The notes beneath the pieces were generated by a model that was not told the origin of the DNA, did no database searches, and saw only the letters and a program-made list of their open reading frames with translations. Shown here piece by piece: positions 11,754 to 21,912 of a stretch of 64,000 nt of DNA. The DNA lies in assembly GCF_003576645.1 (NCBI RefSeq), contig NC_044923.1, forward strand, positions 15,572,988 to 15,636,987, written 5' to 3'. Source of the DNA: Ipomoea triloba. Taxonomy: Eukaryota > Streptophyta > Magnoliopsida > Solanales > Convolvulaceae. Position 1 is the stretch's first letter, and each line of letters opens with the position of its first letter. The translations under genes were made by a program, and so were the position numbers.

Positions 11754-13145
11754 CTAGTATTTTTACCCGTGCGATGCATGGAATGGATTTGTTATAATAT
11801 ATTAAGAATATTTGGATCGATATATAATTATATAAATTATAACATCAAATATTATATAGTGCAATTGAAGATATGTTTTGCATCGATTATGTTTTCTGAT
11901 ACTATCCTTGTTTGAATTCTAACAAATAATTGCTTAATTAATAGCTAATGTGTAGATGTACGCATGCGGTGCTGGAACTTTAGAGATTTTATATATCATT
12001 GTTTATGATTTTTATAAATTAGGCAAATATGCTCATTTTCTCAGTTATAGTATTCAATTGCTATTCTAATTCATGTGTATGGAAGATATATTTTTGTGTA
12101 GATATATTGCAATTTTGTATATTAGAAAAAACATAATATCACCAGTTGTATTTACACATTATTGAAAACCTCTTTGTAAACAACATTGGTAGTAAGACAA
12201 TCTTGTCCATCATCGTCTAGAACTAATTAACACTTTCAGGCTATCAGGATGGGTGACTCGGGAGAAAGCCATGTACAATTGACAGTGATTAAACACTGAT
12301 TTTTTCAGCAATCTGCATGGATCTTCCTTGCATGCAACAAATATCACAAAAATTCAGTGTTCTAAAATAAGTGTTTAAATGCAATATGTAGATAATTTGC
12401 ATTGCATTATATATCATTAATTTAATTACTTGTCGGTTAGTTATTGCAAGATGTTAAGTTACACTTATATTTTGATATTCAGTAAGTATAACTATATTAG
12501 AGAAAAATTCACCTGGGAGTAATGGATAATCAGTTGAGTGATTGTTGGTTAACCGTAGAGCGTTGATATTCTCTGTACAAATAACTGTTGGAAAAAATAG
12601 CATAAAATGACATTTTAGTGGCTATATTGTGGTACAAATATATTTGGGGTCCACTTTCAATTTGGGTCGGGTCAAAGTGGATTCGCGTTTTTAGTAGTTA
12701 GACGAAAAGTTTGATATATTGTACACTCAAAAAGGATAATGGGTTAATGAGAAATTGGTTCTCAAAATTGACCCATTTGAGTTAGAAAAAGGGAGAGAAA
12801 AAGCTTTCAAGTAGCTTTTGTCCCACATTGGTTTGTGAAGTGGGTTTGCACAACTACTTATACAAGAGTCTTTCTAAGGCTTATTGAATTGTATAACATA
12901 GCGGCTCTCTCTCTCGCGCGCAACCAAATCCCAAAAAGAACTTCAAAAGGTTTGACTTGTGTGCGCCGACACCTGCACGCACGAATGTCGTTCAGAAAGT
13001 TTCAATATTACGCAAATCTTACAATATTTTATTACGAATAGGAATTGTATTACCGTATTTTACAATATTACGCAAACCTAAACATTATAGGAGTGTTTTG
13101 GGAGGGAAGTTAAAATTGAGTATATTGTTTTTATTAATAGTATAG
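11754..13145 (-). mobile_element. Helitron A (minus strand) with helicase C-terminal remnant
   Basis: The 3' end on the minus strand is CCATGCATCGCACGG (hairpin with one mismatch), then AATACTAG at 11754-11757. Three start-like sequences lie at the other side: TCTATACTATTAATAAAAAC ending at 13145 and again at 13400, and TCTACTATACTAATAAGAG at 13533. This suggests stacked or duplicated 5' ends. Most of the body is the reverse complement of Helitron B (57680-59606). Confidence 0.7.
12155..12290 (-). pseudogene. Helitron helicase C-terminal fragment (Pif1-like)
   Basis: The minus strand reads QLYMAFSRVTHPDSLKVLI, then a short tail before a stop region. This is the conserved end of RepHel helicases (HGQLYVALSRVTSxxGLKVLI). 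The upstream helicase motifs are missing from this element but are partly present in Helitron B. Confidence 0.8.
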
Positions 13146-13533
13146 ATTGTATTGCAGGAAATATATATGTACTGTATTATTACGATTAGTAATTTTCATC
13201 TAGAATTGTATTACCAATAGGAATGTAGGTAATAATATATTTTATTAGCAATTGTATTACTATATTTTAATTTACAATTGTATTACGAATAGGAATTGTA
13301 TTACCGTATTTTAAAATATTAGCAAACCTTAGCACTATAGGAGTGTTTTGGGAGGGAAGTTATATAAAGTTGAGGATATTGTTTTTATTAATAGTATAGA
13401 TTAATCTGAATTATCTTAACCATCTATTTGATTAAATAATTCATCTGAACTATCCATTTGATTAAATAATTTGACTGCCATTTTTTTACCCATTTTAGGC
13501 CTAACTCACTTTGACTCTTATTAGTATAGTAGA
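13146..13533 (-). repeat. Stacked Helitron 5'-end fragments
   Basis: 13147-13400 repeats the sequence just inside the 13145 end, including CCTCCCAAAACACTCCTATA and GGTTTGCTAATATT on the minus strand. A third TC-starting end lies at 13533. It may be a partial second copy or an internal duplication. Confidence 0.5.
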
Positions 13534-13695
13534 TATAACAATTATAATAAGTTTTTTTTTTTCGTATAATATAACAATTATAATAAGTTTTTTTTTTCAT
13601 TATTTATTTTCGTAAAAAAATATTTTATTTTGTAATAAATTTTTTATTATATTTATAAAATTTTTATTTACAGATTTAATAAATAATACTAAAGA

Positions 13696-13800
13696 GCCAA
13701 AGACCTTGTGGTCAAGTGGCATCCGGTGTCCTGATTAACACTCTCACATTGATGATGGGAGTGGATTCAAGTTTCAGTGGAGTCAACTGTTGACAGAGTA
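13696..13800 (+). mobile_element. tRNA-derived SINE, family 1
   Basis: GACCTTGTGGTCAAGTGGCA (A box), a B-box-like GATTCAAGTTTC and CAGTGGAGTCAACTGTTGAC match the family-1 SINE at 23089. It lacks the usual 3' tail. Confidence 0.7.
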
Positions 13801-14179
13801 TTTTTAAGTGAGTCGAGCTATGATACTAGCCCATTACAACCATTGGACTTATCAGGATGATTTTTTTATTATTATTTTTTTTTATCATCCTATCTTCTGA
13901 TTTTATTAGGCCAACTCATCAATTTCAAACTAAGATTACATTGCTATGCGTAAAGGTGGGATGTAATATTAAAATCATAATTATGTTAAAATTATTAAAC
14001 AAGCAATTCTTTAAAAAAAAAAAAAATGAATCACGCGTTCAATAGAGAAGATGATTGTCGGGATAGTGGGGATAGTTGGGGATAATGGTCATAATTGTAT
14101 ATTTATAATAAACATGTACATATAAGTAGCAGCCATTTTTGTTTCAAGAAACCTAAACTCTTACCTAATTACCAAGATA
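13801..14179. other. AT-rich DNA, no gene
   Basis: Homopolymer-rich sequence (T run near 13860, A run near 14010). No feature recognised. Confidence 0.6.
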
Positions 14180-14340
14180 TAGAGTGAGAGGTATTGGTGA
14201 AAGAAGTGTTTGTTCTATTTTTTTTAGCTTCCTCCCCACTTCGAAGTTTTCATTTTTGTTTTCAAAATAATTTTACATAATATAACCTTAGATTTTATGT
14301 ATGCATATATAGGTCATGAGAAATACTATAATGTTGCTAT
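14180..14340 (-). pseudogene. Fragment duplicated from the TIGR01589 gene (exon 3 and flanks)
   Basis: GGTATTGGTGAAAGAAG...TTTGTTCT and the following TTACATAAT..AACCTTAGATTT correspond to 20395-20530, which contains exon 3 and part of the adjacent intron of the minus-strand TIGR01589 gene. The duplicated exon has lost its frame, so this is a gene fragment. Confidence 0.6.
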
Positions 14341-14346
14341 TAAATA

Positions 14347-14780
14347 CTCTCTTTGTCACATTTTATCTGTCCTACTTACTATTCATTGGTCAATCCAACT
14401 CTTTAATTTCTTCTTGGTATATTTTTCTTTATTATTTTTTTACTTGTTTTTAAATTTGATTTTTTGTGTTTAATAGTACCTTTTGTGTAGTTTCTAAATA
14501 TATAAATTTTGTATATTAATATTAAATTTAATATTATAAAAAATTGAATTAAAAATTACTTCAGTCAAGCCCCGTTAACCGAACTAGACACATAAAATTA
14601 GTACGGTCAAAGCGGGCTGGCCCGCCCCACCGCGGACCAAATTTCTGGCGGGCTTTGCGGGTCGGCCCGTTAGGCTCGCGGGCCAAAATTTGTGTAACCC
14701 TAACCCGCCCCGCGGGCTTTTCATCTTCCTCCTTTTTTTTTAAAAAAAAAAAAAATAGTAATATATATATTCACAGTGTG

Positions 14781-14838
<58 letters not shown>

Positions 14839-15114
14839 CATACTATCCAATATATATATATATTCACAGAATGTGAATATATATATATACTTTTATTTTC
14901 AAAATTTTTTTTTTACTTAGTCCGCGGGCCAGCCCGCGGCCTGCACGGGTTAGCCCGCGCGGACCGCGGGTTAATTTTAACCCGCCCCATTAGGTCCGCA
15001 TTTTCGCGGGCCTATTTTTCATGATCCTAACCTGCCTCACCGCGGGGCGGGTGCGGGCCAGCCCGCGGGCTTTGGCCCACTTTGACAGCCCTACATAAAA
15101 TGGGACGGAGGGAG
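14347..15114. mobile_element. Stowaway MITE, split by a hAT element
   Basis: The left end CTCTCTTTGTCACATTTTAT and right end (reverse complement) CTCCCTCCGTCCCATTTTAT match the widespread plant Stowaway (Tc1/mariner) terminal repeat. TA dinucleotides flank it at 14345-14346 and 15115-15116. Removing the inserted hAT (14599-15101) leaves about 265 bp, a normal Stowaway length. Confidence 0.85.
14599..15093. mobile_element. Non-autonomous hAT element with GGCCCGCGGGC subterminal motifs
   Basis: The 495-bp element is flanked by perfect 8-bp duplications CATAAAAT (14591-14598 and 15094-15101). Its right end reads TAGGGCTGTCAAAGTGGGC on the minus strand, and the left end retains GGTCAAAGCGGGC. 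GC-rich arms full of CCGCGGGC palindromes flank an (AT)n core at 14761-14890. It sits inside the Stowaway element. Confidence 0.85.
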
Positions 15115-15125
15115 TACAATTTACT

Positions 15126-15235
15126 AGCCAAGACTTTGTGGTCTGGTGGGACTAAGTTTCATTCCCATATGGGAGGTTGTGGGTTCAAATCTCAATGGAG
15201 GCAATGTAGTTATAAATAGATCAAATTACATGATT
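15126..15235 (+). mobile_element. SINE family 1, diverged copy
   Basis: GACTTTGTGGTCTGGTGGGA, GTGGGTTCAAATCTCAATGG and GGAGGCAAT keep the order of family 1. The tail is short (ATAAATAGATC). Confidence 0.6.
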
Positions 15236-15603
15236 GGTTGCATCACTTTTATTTTTAGTAATATAATCATTTTTATATGTGTTTATTATAATAAACTAGT
15301 ATGATAACCGTGCGTTGCACGAGACGAATATTAGTCAACATTATAATAATATTATTTATTCAAAAATACACAACTTAACATCAAGATAGATGCAATTTAT
15401 ATATTAAAAAATAATTTAAATATAGTTAATATTAATTTTACAAAATAACTTAACATTAATAATAAACTTTATAAACTTTACCAATTGTTAAAAACTTCCT
15501 TGTACACGTACAACACCTCCATTTTGGCCCAAAATAACAATTTTAAGACCCTTAGGGTTGATAACTCTAGATAGAGCCACATGCAGTTGTCCATGTACAA
15601 AAA

Positions 15604-16900
15604 TGTTGTGGGCACGTGAATCAATATAATTGGTTGTTAGAATATTTTAGAATTAGTTTTATTAATTAATTAGGAAGATTATCTTAAAATTATTTTATAT
15701 TTAGTTTGTTAGAATTATGATTATCTTAAAATTATTTTATATTTAGTTTGTTAGAATTATATTAATTTTCATATTTATTTATATTTAGTTTGTTAGAATT
15801 ATATTAATTTTCATATTTATTTTAGTTTGTTGGTTAGAATTAGTTTATCATATATTTAATAATTATCTCTTTCATGTGGTTGTAATCAGCTTGTTAATGG
15901 CTATTTAAGGTCATTATATTGCAGGCAAATGAAATATATACAGTTGAGAATTTTTGAGTTAGAAAACCGAGTGTTTTCTGGAACTCGAGAGAGTTCGGCC
16001 ATGATCAAGTCATGGTGATCCTGACTTATCAAGTGTGAAACCTCACTTGTGGCGTCGTCCCAAATCCTACGTATCACCTTATAACCCGGTGTGGCCGAGG
16101 ACTTATTAAAACCCAAAAATTAGCCCTTATCCAGCCCTAAATTAAACCTTCAAATCAAATTCACCCAACCTAATAAATCGTTCTATGAATTTCTTTGTAA
16201 TTCGAGTATGAAGAGAAGATCTGGCAAACCAGATTTACATCATTTGGTATCAGAGCACACGGTTGTCTCTTCACAAAGACTTATGAAGCTTCAATGATGC
16301 CTAGAACGTGGATTCGAGGACGAATCTCTCTAAAGAGAGAGGGAATGTTGTGGGCACGGGAACCAATATAATTGGTTGTTAGAATATTTTAGAATTAGTT
16401 TTATTAATTAATTAGGAAGATTATCTTAAAATTATTTTATATTTAGTTTGTTAGAATTATATTAATTTTCATATTTATCTTAGTTTGTTGGTTAGAATTA
16501 GTTTATCATATATTTAATAATTATCTCTTTCATGTGGTTGTAATCAGCTTGTTAATGGATATTTAAGGTCATTATATTGCAGGCAAATGAAATATATAGA
16601 GTTGAGAATTTTTTAGTTAGAAAACCGAGTGTTTTCTGGAACTCTTTGACTTCGGCCATGATCAAGTCATGGTGATCTTGACTTATCAAGTGTGAAACCT
16701 CACTTGTGGCGTCGTCCCAAATCCTACGTATCACCTTATAACCCGGTGTGGTCGAGGACTTTTTAAAACAAAAAAATTAGCCCTTATCCAACCCTAAATT
16801 AAACCTTCAAATCAAATTCACCCAACCTAATAAATTGTTCTATGAATTTCTTTGTAATTCAAGTATGAAGAGAAGATAGGGCTAACCAGGTTCACATTCG
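15604..16900 (+). mobile_element. TRIM (terminal-repeat retrotransposon in miniature)
   Basis: Two direct long terminal repeats (15604-16242 and 16346-16900, both starting TGTTGTGGGCAC) flank only 103 bp. That interior has TGGTATCAGAGC directly after the first repeat (primer-binding site for initiator tRNA-Met) and a purine tract AAAGAGAGAGGGAA before the second. AAAAA occurs on both sides (15599-15603, 16901-16905) as a 5-bp target duplication. The first repeat is about 84 bp longer because a block near 15680-15830 is tandemly repeated. It has no coding capacity and depends on proteins from other elements. Confidence 0.85.
16243..16345 (+). other. TRIM interior: primer-binding site and polypurine tract
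   Basis: TTTGGTATCAGAGCAC immediately follows the first repeat and complements the 3' end of plant initiator tRNA-Met. AAAGAGAGAGGGAA ends just before the second repeat, where plus-strand DNA synthesis would start. Confidence 0.8.
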
Positions 16901-18049
16901 AAAAACTTTGACCTTTGACTCTTATTTATTGTTATTGCATAAGATAACATTAGAGAGAATTATCTCCTTTGGAACTTAAATGGCAACTGAGGATCTGATG
17001 CAGTCAATGTTAATCTTGGGGTCAAAACACGAGTGCCCAAATTATTTCCTGATATAATTTTTGTTTCAATAACATGATCTCCTAATTTACTAATAACCAA
17101 TCTCGTGTCATTACACAAACCCAGTGAATGATCAATGTTCAGTAAAAGCATGATTGGAGACCCTACTTCTAAAGCTAAGAGAATGATTTGGAACCTCTGA
17201 GCATTTTAACTCATTCAAAAACTCTGGGTGTGCAATTGGGCTAATGTATTTGAACCAACATCCGATTGACAAACAGAATCAGAGCTTAAAAACGTCCTAC
17301 CCTCACTTGGATTCAAGCTACTCATATACTCATTGATCTCACCAACTACATCCAATGTTGGTGCTAAAATAGCACGACCATTTAAATCTTCCAAATCACA
17401 AGTAGCCGAAGAAAACATAGGGAATATACTATTAACTATTATTGCAATTGGATCATCTTAGGGCTGTAATAAATTATCTTTTAGGATTTCTATATTTGCA
17501 AAACCATCATTAGTCGCACCTATCTCACCATCACCTACATCAACCATCCATTTTGAAAAAAAAAACAACTATTTTTTCTAAGGTATCAATGTTTCCCACT
17601 CTATGTAATCTTAAATTTTTAGTCAATCTTAACATTTTACAACTATTTCGAAGATATAAAGAGTTTATACTTGCCCCAACAATGTCTTGAATTGTCTACT
17701 TCCATTGAAAATCACATGCAGTATTTGTTGAAAATCACCACCAAGAATCAATGTTTCCCCCCCTGAATGTCATACTTGAATTCAAAGGGTTCACAAATCG
17801 TAATAGATCCCTCATAGTTCAATTCAATGCCTCAAAGCAATGCTTATGCATCATTGGCGTTTCATCCGAAATTATAAGTTTTGACTTTATAAGTAGCTAA
17901 GCAAGATCACGTACTACCTTGGAAAATGTTACAGGATGAATCTTCATTTACATCTATAGGTATTGCAAATTGAGAATATGCGGTCCTACCACCTAACATA
18001 AGAAGAGAAATAATACCACTTGAAGCAACATTGAGAACAATATTACGCT

Positions 18050-18400
18050 CTAGTATGGCACCCGTGCAATCCACAAATAGTAATATATATTCAATAATTA
18101 TATTATTTATCAAATTTAAATAGTGAAATAAATAAATAAATACTCAAAGTATTATATAATATTCTAACAATATCTTATTATAATAAAGTATGTATAGTAC
18201 CTAATATGAAATCTTGCTTTATAATGACTTTGTGTTGTGATTAAATATAAAAAAAAAAAGAAGAAGACCATAGGCTCATCACTTGTCAGACTACAAAAAT
18301 ACCATGGGCATACAAAGAGAACTATACAAAAAAAAAAAAAAACCCACAAAGATTGAAACTAATTTGTGGGTATTTATAAGCAAGCTAAGGGACATCCAAA
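18050..18400 (-). mobile_element. Possible second Helitron 3' end and AT-rich interior
   Basis: The minus strand reads GCACGGGTGCCATACTAG at 18050-18067, a small hairpin followed by CTAG, next to the helicase relic. The following base is A rather than the expected T and no 5' end was found, so this could be coincidence. Confidence 0.35.
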
Positions 18401-18988
18401 AGCTAGAGCGCAAAGTGACTTTGGTAGACAAAAATTTTGAATTTGAAAATTTTAATTAAATGTAGTCAACACAACAAATAATGTATTTAGCTGCCCAAAA
18501 GTATTAGAATTTCCAATCTACTAAACCATTACACTAAATGTAATATTAATAAGTGCAGGCTATGTGTATTGTTTCAGGTTTCCAAGATAATATATTTCTT
18601 TAGTAAATGTAGGTCATGCGTGTTCCTTCCATGGTAGACCAGGGTCACCTTCCATGGTGGATTCTGGTCCAAAACGACATCGTTTTATATCAAATGTCAA
18701 TTAGTACACCATATTTAATAACATTATCATAGACTATATGTTCATAATATTTGTTTTATATGTCCATAAATCAAACTTTAATGTCCATAAACACTAAATT
18801 AAATGTACATCATATGCATTTTCATTCACTCTATAGTAGGTTCATAATATTCATTCTATATGTTCATAAAAATCAAGCTTAATGTACATAGATAGTATAC
18901 TATGAACGCATCATGTTTAGTAATATTCATCATGTACTATACTCATAATATTTGTTCTATATGTCCATAAACATAAACATTAATATTC
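18401..18988. repeat. AT-rich region with degenerate TATGTCCATAAA repeats
   Basis: Words such as TTCATAATATT..GTTCTATATG and TCCATAAAC recur at 18735-18975. A motif ACCAGGGTCACC...TGGTCCAAAACGACATCG near 18650 resembles the GGACCAGGGTCC element family found elsewhere in the window. Confidence 0.45.
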
Positions 18989-19108
18989 ATAGCTACTTTC
19001 TCGACCAAATGAAACACAGAAAGCCAATATTGCCTCCACTGAAGCTCAAACTCACCCCCTTCCATGTGGGGGTGCAACCGGGTGCCACTAAACCACAAGG
19101 CCTTTGGC
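18989..19108 (-). mobile_element. SINE family 1, inverted copy
   Basis: The minus strand reads CCTTGTGGTTTAGTGGCACC (A box), then GTTTGAGCTTCAGTGGAGGC (B box and body) and CTTTCTGTGTTTCATTTGG, as in the other family-1 copies. Confidence 0.75.
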
Positions 19109-19930
19109 GATTAACTTATTATTTAATTCTTCAAGTCCTCAAAACATTTATTCTCTAATTATTGAGTGGTATAAACCATGGGGTGTGAACTTACACAATG
19201 TTTTGTTGAAGATTGGTTGGTTATTCAAATTGGCATGCATGTAGTCAACTACAAAAATGATGAAGGCGTGATGGAGTAGTTGGTTAGAAGCCGTAGTTTG
19301 TATGGTTCTATTTTGCTCCTTCTAACTCTTTGGTGATCGTCTAATGGATTGGGCTGATATGAGTTGCCTCGCAGACGTACGAGTTTTAGCTCTAAACTAA
19401 CTGCGTAATCATTTTCTTGGTGTTTGGTTCCTTTTCTTTATTCACTATTTATTTATTTATCTGTCTATATCAGATCTAGTAACTAATCTAGATAAATAAT
19501 CTTGTTAAAATTTAGCAGGACCTTAAGTTTTCTCTTGCATTCAAGATCCACGGTCTTTTTCATTATTAGATCATTGCAAAATACAGATACAACACAGGGT
19601 AAACATAATTCAATTCATGATCCGAAAAAATAGGATAATGGCCACCAAATATATATTTACAACAAATACAATGCATTATACATTTAATCATACAATATTG
19701 AATCACAACCCAAACTTACAAAGTATTATATCTACAAGAGACTATTAGAGCCATTACCATGTGATGATTGATGTGATTAAATTAAGAAAGGATAAGAAAA
19801 CATTCTTAATTTATATGGTCCCTACAAGCTACACGTCATACTAGGATAATTACGAGGTATCCGAATATAAATAACCCTAAAACATCATATCCCACTGTTT
19901 CATTATGCCTTAGCTTCGAGGACAACCACA
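19109..19930. other. 3' flank of the TIGR01589 gene
   Basis: Non-coding on both strands. It should include the 3' untranslated region of the minus-strand gene ending at 19931. No other gene recognised. Confidence 0.5.
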
Positions 19931-20659
19931 TTAATTCATGACATCTATCCCTGACCAGACATCTGTTTTCTTCATTTCCATTGGCTCCTCCTCCCATTTC
20001 TTGGGTATATCATCCCATGCCTACCTGCACAACATTAAGGTACATACAATATACAAACAATAATTATTACATATATACATCTAAATTATGACAATATAAA
20101 AACTCAAACATGTATATTCATATTGGTTGGTGTGAGTGGTCGTGCACTCTTACCCCTTAAAAGAGATCACACGTTCATCAAAATCTCATTTTGTATAAAA
20201 AATTAATATGAATGAGCAACACTATGTCCATTAATTAGGTTGGTCTGATATGAACGGGATTAATCTGAGTATGATACGAACTTAAAAGTTTCTCATATGA
20301 GTATAATCTACTCAGAACACCCGTGATCTAATAGAAAAAAGTGAACACGTAGATGTAAATAGCAAGGTATACCTAGATTTGGAATCCGAGATACTTGGGT
20401 GAGATATTGGTGAAAGAAGCCTTTGTTCTCTTTTTGTAGCTCCCTCCATACTACAAAGTTTTCAAAATCCATTTACATAATGTAACCTTAGATTTCATGG
20501 GAAATACGTACTATAATGTTGTAGTAAAACACAATTCACTAAAAAATAAAAATAACAAGAAGTACCACTTGTTTCATCAAACTACTCAATTAATTACAGT
20601 ATTGATTTTGTGACTTTCTATTTCTATACTAGTATGTGACATTACAACAATTCTACAAG

Positions 20660-20696
<37 letters not shown>

Positions 20697-20978
20697 AGTG
20701 TGTGGGTGTATATTTGTGTACCAGTTAGCGTGACGAGTGGCCGGATTCTGGCGTGCCTAGCGAGAGCTTTAACGCATTGTTCTCGGTCCATATGAAGGAG
20801 CAAACACCTCTCTATTAGACTTTGAACCTGTAAAACCAATTGTGTGCATATATTATATGAGAGAGATAGATAGAATTAGGAGAGAGAGAGTGTGTGTAAA
20901 GCTTCTACGTACCATTCTGATATAGTTATGAGGGTGGCAATGCAAACAAGGAAAAGGGTGGTGGTGGTAGTGGTACAT
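19931..20978 (-). CDS. Plant-specific small protein with TIGR01589 domain, complete four-exon gene
   Basis: Exons on the minus strand: 20978-20913, 20827-20722, 20450-20395 and 20020-19931. All introns are GT-AG and phases join exactly, giving 318 nt, 105 residues plus TAA. The start is the ATG at 20978, followed by a His-rich N-terminus (MYHYHHHPFPCLHCHPHNYI). The core follows: VQSLIERCLLLHMDREQCVK, ALARHARIRPLVTLT, VWRELQKENKGFFHQYL. This matches the uncharacterised plant family TIGR01589, in which a VQxLIExCL block is followed by a VWxELxKEN block. Exon 4 adds an acidic tail beginning AWDDIPKKWEEEP. No signal peptide, membrane segment or catalytic motif is evident, and the family function is unknown to me. 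The last intron uses the second of two close AGs (GCAGGTAG); only that choice keeps the frame. A TATA box lies upstream at 21208-21218. A partial copy sits at 14180-14340. Confidence 0.85.
20661..20691. repeat. (TA)n microsatellite in intron 2 of the TIGR01589 gene
   Basis: Alternating TA of about 30 bp, lying between exons 20722-20827 and 20395-20450. Confidence 0.9.
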
Positions 20979-21207
20979 TAGATCTATATGTTTTGGTAGA
21001 AATGGACAAAAACAAAAAGGAAAGAGAAAAAGGGAGAATAATAGAAGAATAAGGGAATTTAATTGAAATTAATATAATATAATGTAATAATGATGATATA
21101 TAATAAAGAAATGGGAGGAAATCAAGAGGGCTGCTGGGAAGTTTTCAAGAATGCAAACAAATGGGAAAAGTGCTGCTTAGATATTTTCTTTGACTACAAT
21201 TCAACAG

Positions 21208-21218
21208 TATATATATAG
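21208..21218 (-). promoter_or_regulatory. Candidate TATA box of the TIGR01589 gene
   Basis: The minus strand reads GCTATATATATAC about 230 bases upstream of the start codon. This leaves room for a 5' untranslated region of about 200 bases. Position and orientation fit, but TATA-like words are common in this AT-rich DNA. Confidence 0.45.
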
Positions 21219-21715
21219 CAGAGAGGGAGTGATGATGGCTTGTTATCCACAGATATCTGAGTGAAGGGCCAAAATAGCACAAGAAATCCAAGCTAGAGAT
21301 TCACCTAATCTTTTCTGGATAAGAGGATCCTTTTATTTTATTTTATTTTATTTTGTTGAGATTAGTTTTTGATCTTTTGTGGTATATGCAGTAGCCACCT
21401 GATCACATCATCTTAATACCTATCTGCTGTCCCACATTCTTTATGTGCCCTAAATGTGAAATGACCCATTTGCAGAATTGTGGATGAAGCTGACTTGACC
21501 ATTGCTATATATGTAAACAAGCTAACTAGTGGCGTTCATAATGTTATTTTAGAAAAGATAGTCAATATTATTTCAAAGATAGATACTAATTAATACAATA
21601 ATACAATGCAACATTTTCTAAAATTCACACTATATATATAAGTCTTATCAATAGTGTTTTTTGAGAAAGCAAAGATGATGTAGAAAAGAGAGGGGGTGCT
21701 CACGTTCAGCTATGG
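21219..21715. other. Upstream flank of the TIGR01589 gene
   Basis: Non-coding, containing a short TTTTA repeat near 21332-21355. It may hold promoter elements of the minus-strand gene. Nothing else recognised. Confidence 0.5.
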
Positions 21716-21719
21716 TTGC

Positions 21720-21800
21720 AGTAGGCGCTAGGCGCTAGTCGGGCGGTAGACTAGCGCCTAGCGCCTAAGCGGGCGGCGCCTAGGCGGCGACCTTTAAAAA
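21720..21800. mobile_element. Fragment of GCCTAGGCG-rich hAT-type element
   Basis: Dense repeats of GGCGCTAG, GCGCCTAGCGCC and CCTAGGCGGCG match the arms of the bounded hAT element at 53431-53981. Only one arm is present. Confidence 0.6.
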
Positions 21801-21825
21801 TAAAAAATTAAACAGTGTGTTCAGC

Positions 21826-21912
21826 ACAATTTGCATCCACTAAGGCGGTTAGTAGGTGAGTGGGGATTGAACCCAACCTCATGCTTAAGGGACAAGGTGC
21901 TGAACCACCACT
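21826..21912 (-). repeat. tRNA-like repeat fragment
   Basis: The minus strand has TGGTTCAGCACCTTGTCCC and GGTTCAATCCCC, resembling A and B boxes of tRNA-derived elements. No acceptor stem can be formed, so a SINE remnant is more likely than a tRNA. Confidence 0.35.

Larger units (their letters stand above)
15480..18049 (-). pseudogene. Helitron Pif1-like helicase, broken
   Basis: In order on the minus strand: [20 protein letters not shown] near 18040-17980 (walker-flanking region), ILAPTLDVVGEINEYMSSL near 17370-17300, MLLLNIDHSLGLCNDTRLVI near 17150-17090, PFKFQRRQ near 16980, then YAITINKSQ near 16940. After the TRIM insertion it continues as VHGQLHVALSRVINPKGLKI near 15600-15530. These are conserved blocks of plant RepHel helicases. 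The Rep domain is absent, and stops and gaps separate the blocks, so it is inactive. Confidence 0.85.
15296..18053 (-). mobile_element. Helitron C with RepHel helicase, interrupted by a TRIM
   Basis: On the minus strand the 3' end is CGTGCAACGCACG (perfect 5-bp hairpin), a short spacer, then CTAG at 15296-15299 followed by a T. Helicase pieces lie from about 18053 down to 15480. The upstream limit is uncertain because a second Helitron-like 3' end abuts it at 18050. Confidence 0.75.

Noticed and set aside
12785..12960. GTCCCACATTGG resembling the upstream element of plant snRNA promoters, with a downstream TTATAC
   Set aside because: Spacing and the following sequence do not lead into any recognisable snRNA, and similar phrases occur in plant LTRs.
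14776..15024. Open frame with YIYIYI repeats
   Set aside because: It translates an AT microsatellite and the GC-rich arms of a hAT element.
21826..21912. Functional tRNA gene
   Set aside because: A- and B-box-like words are present but no acceptor or anticodon stem can be formed.
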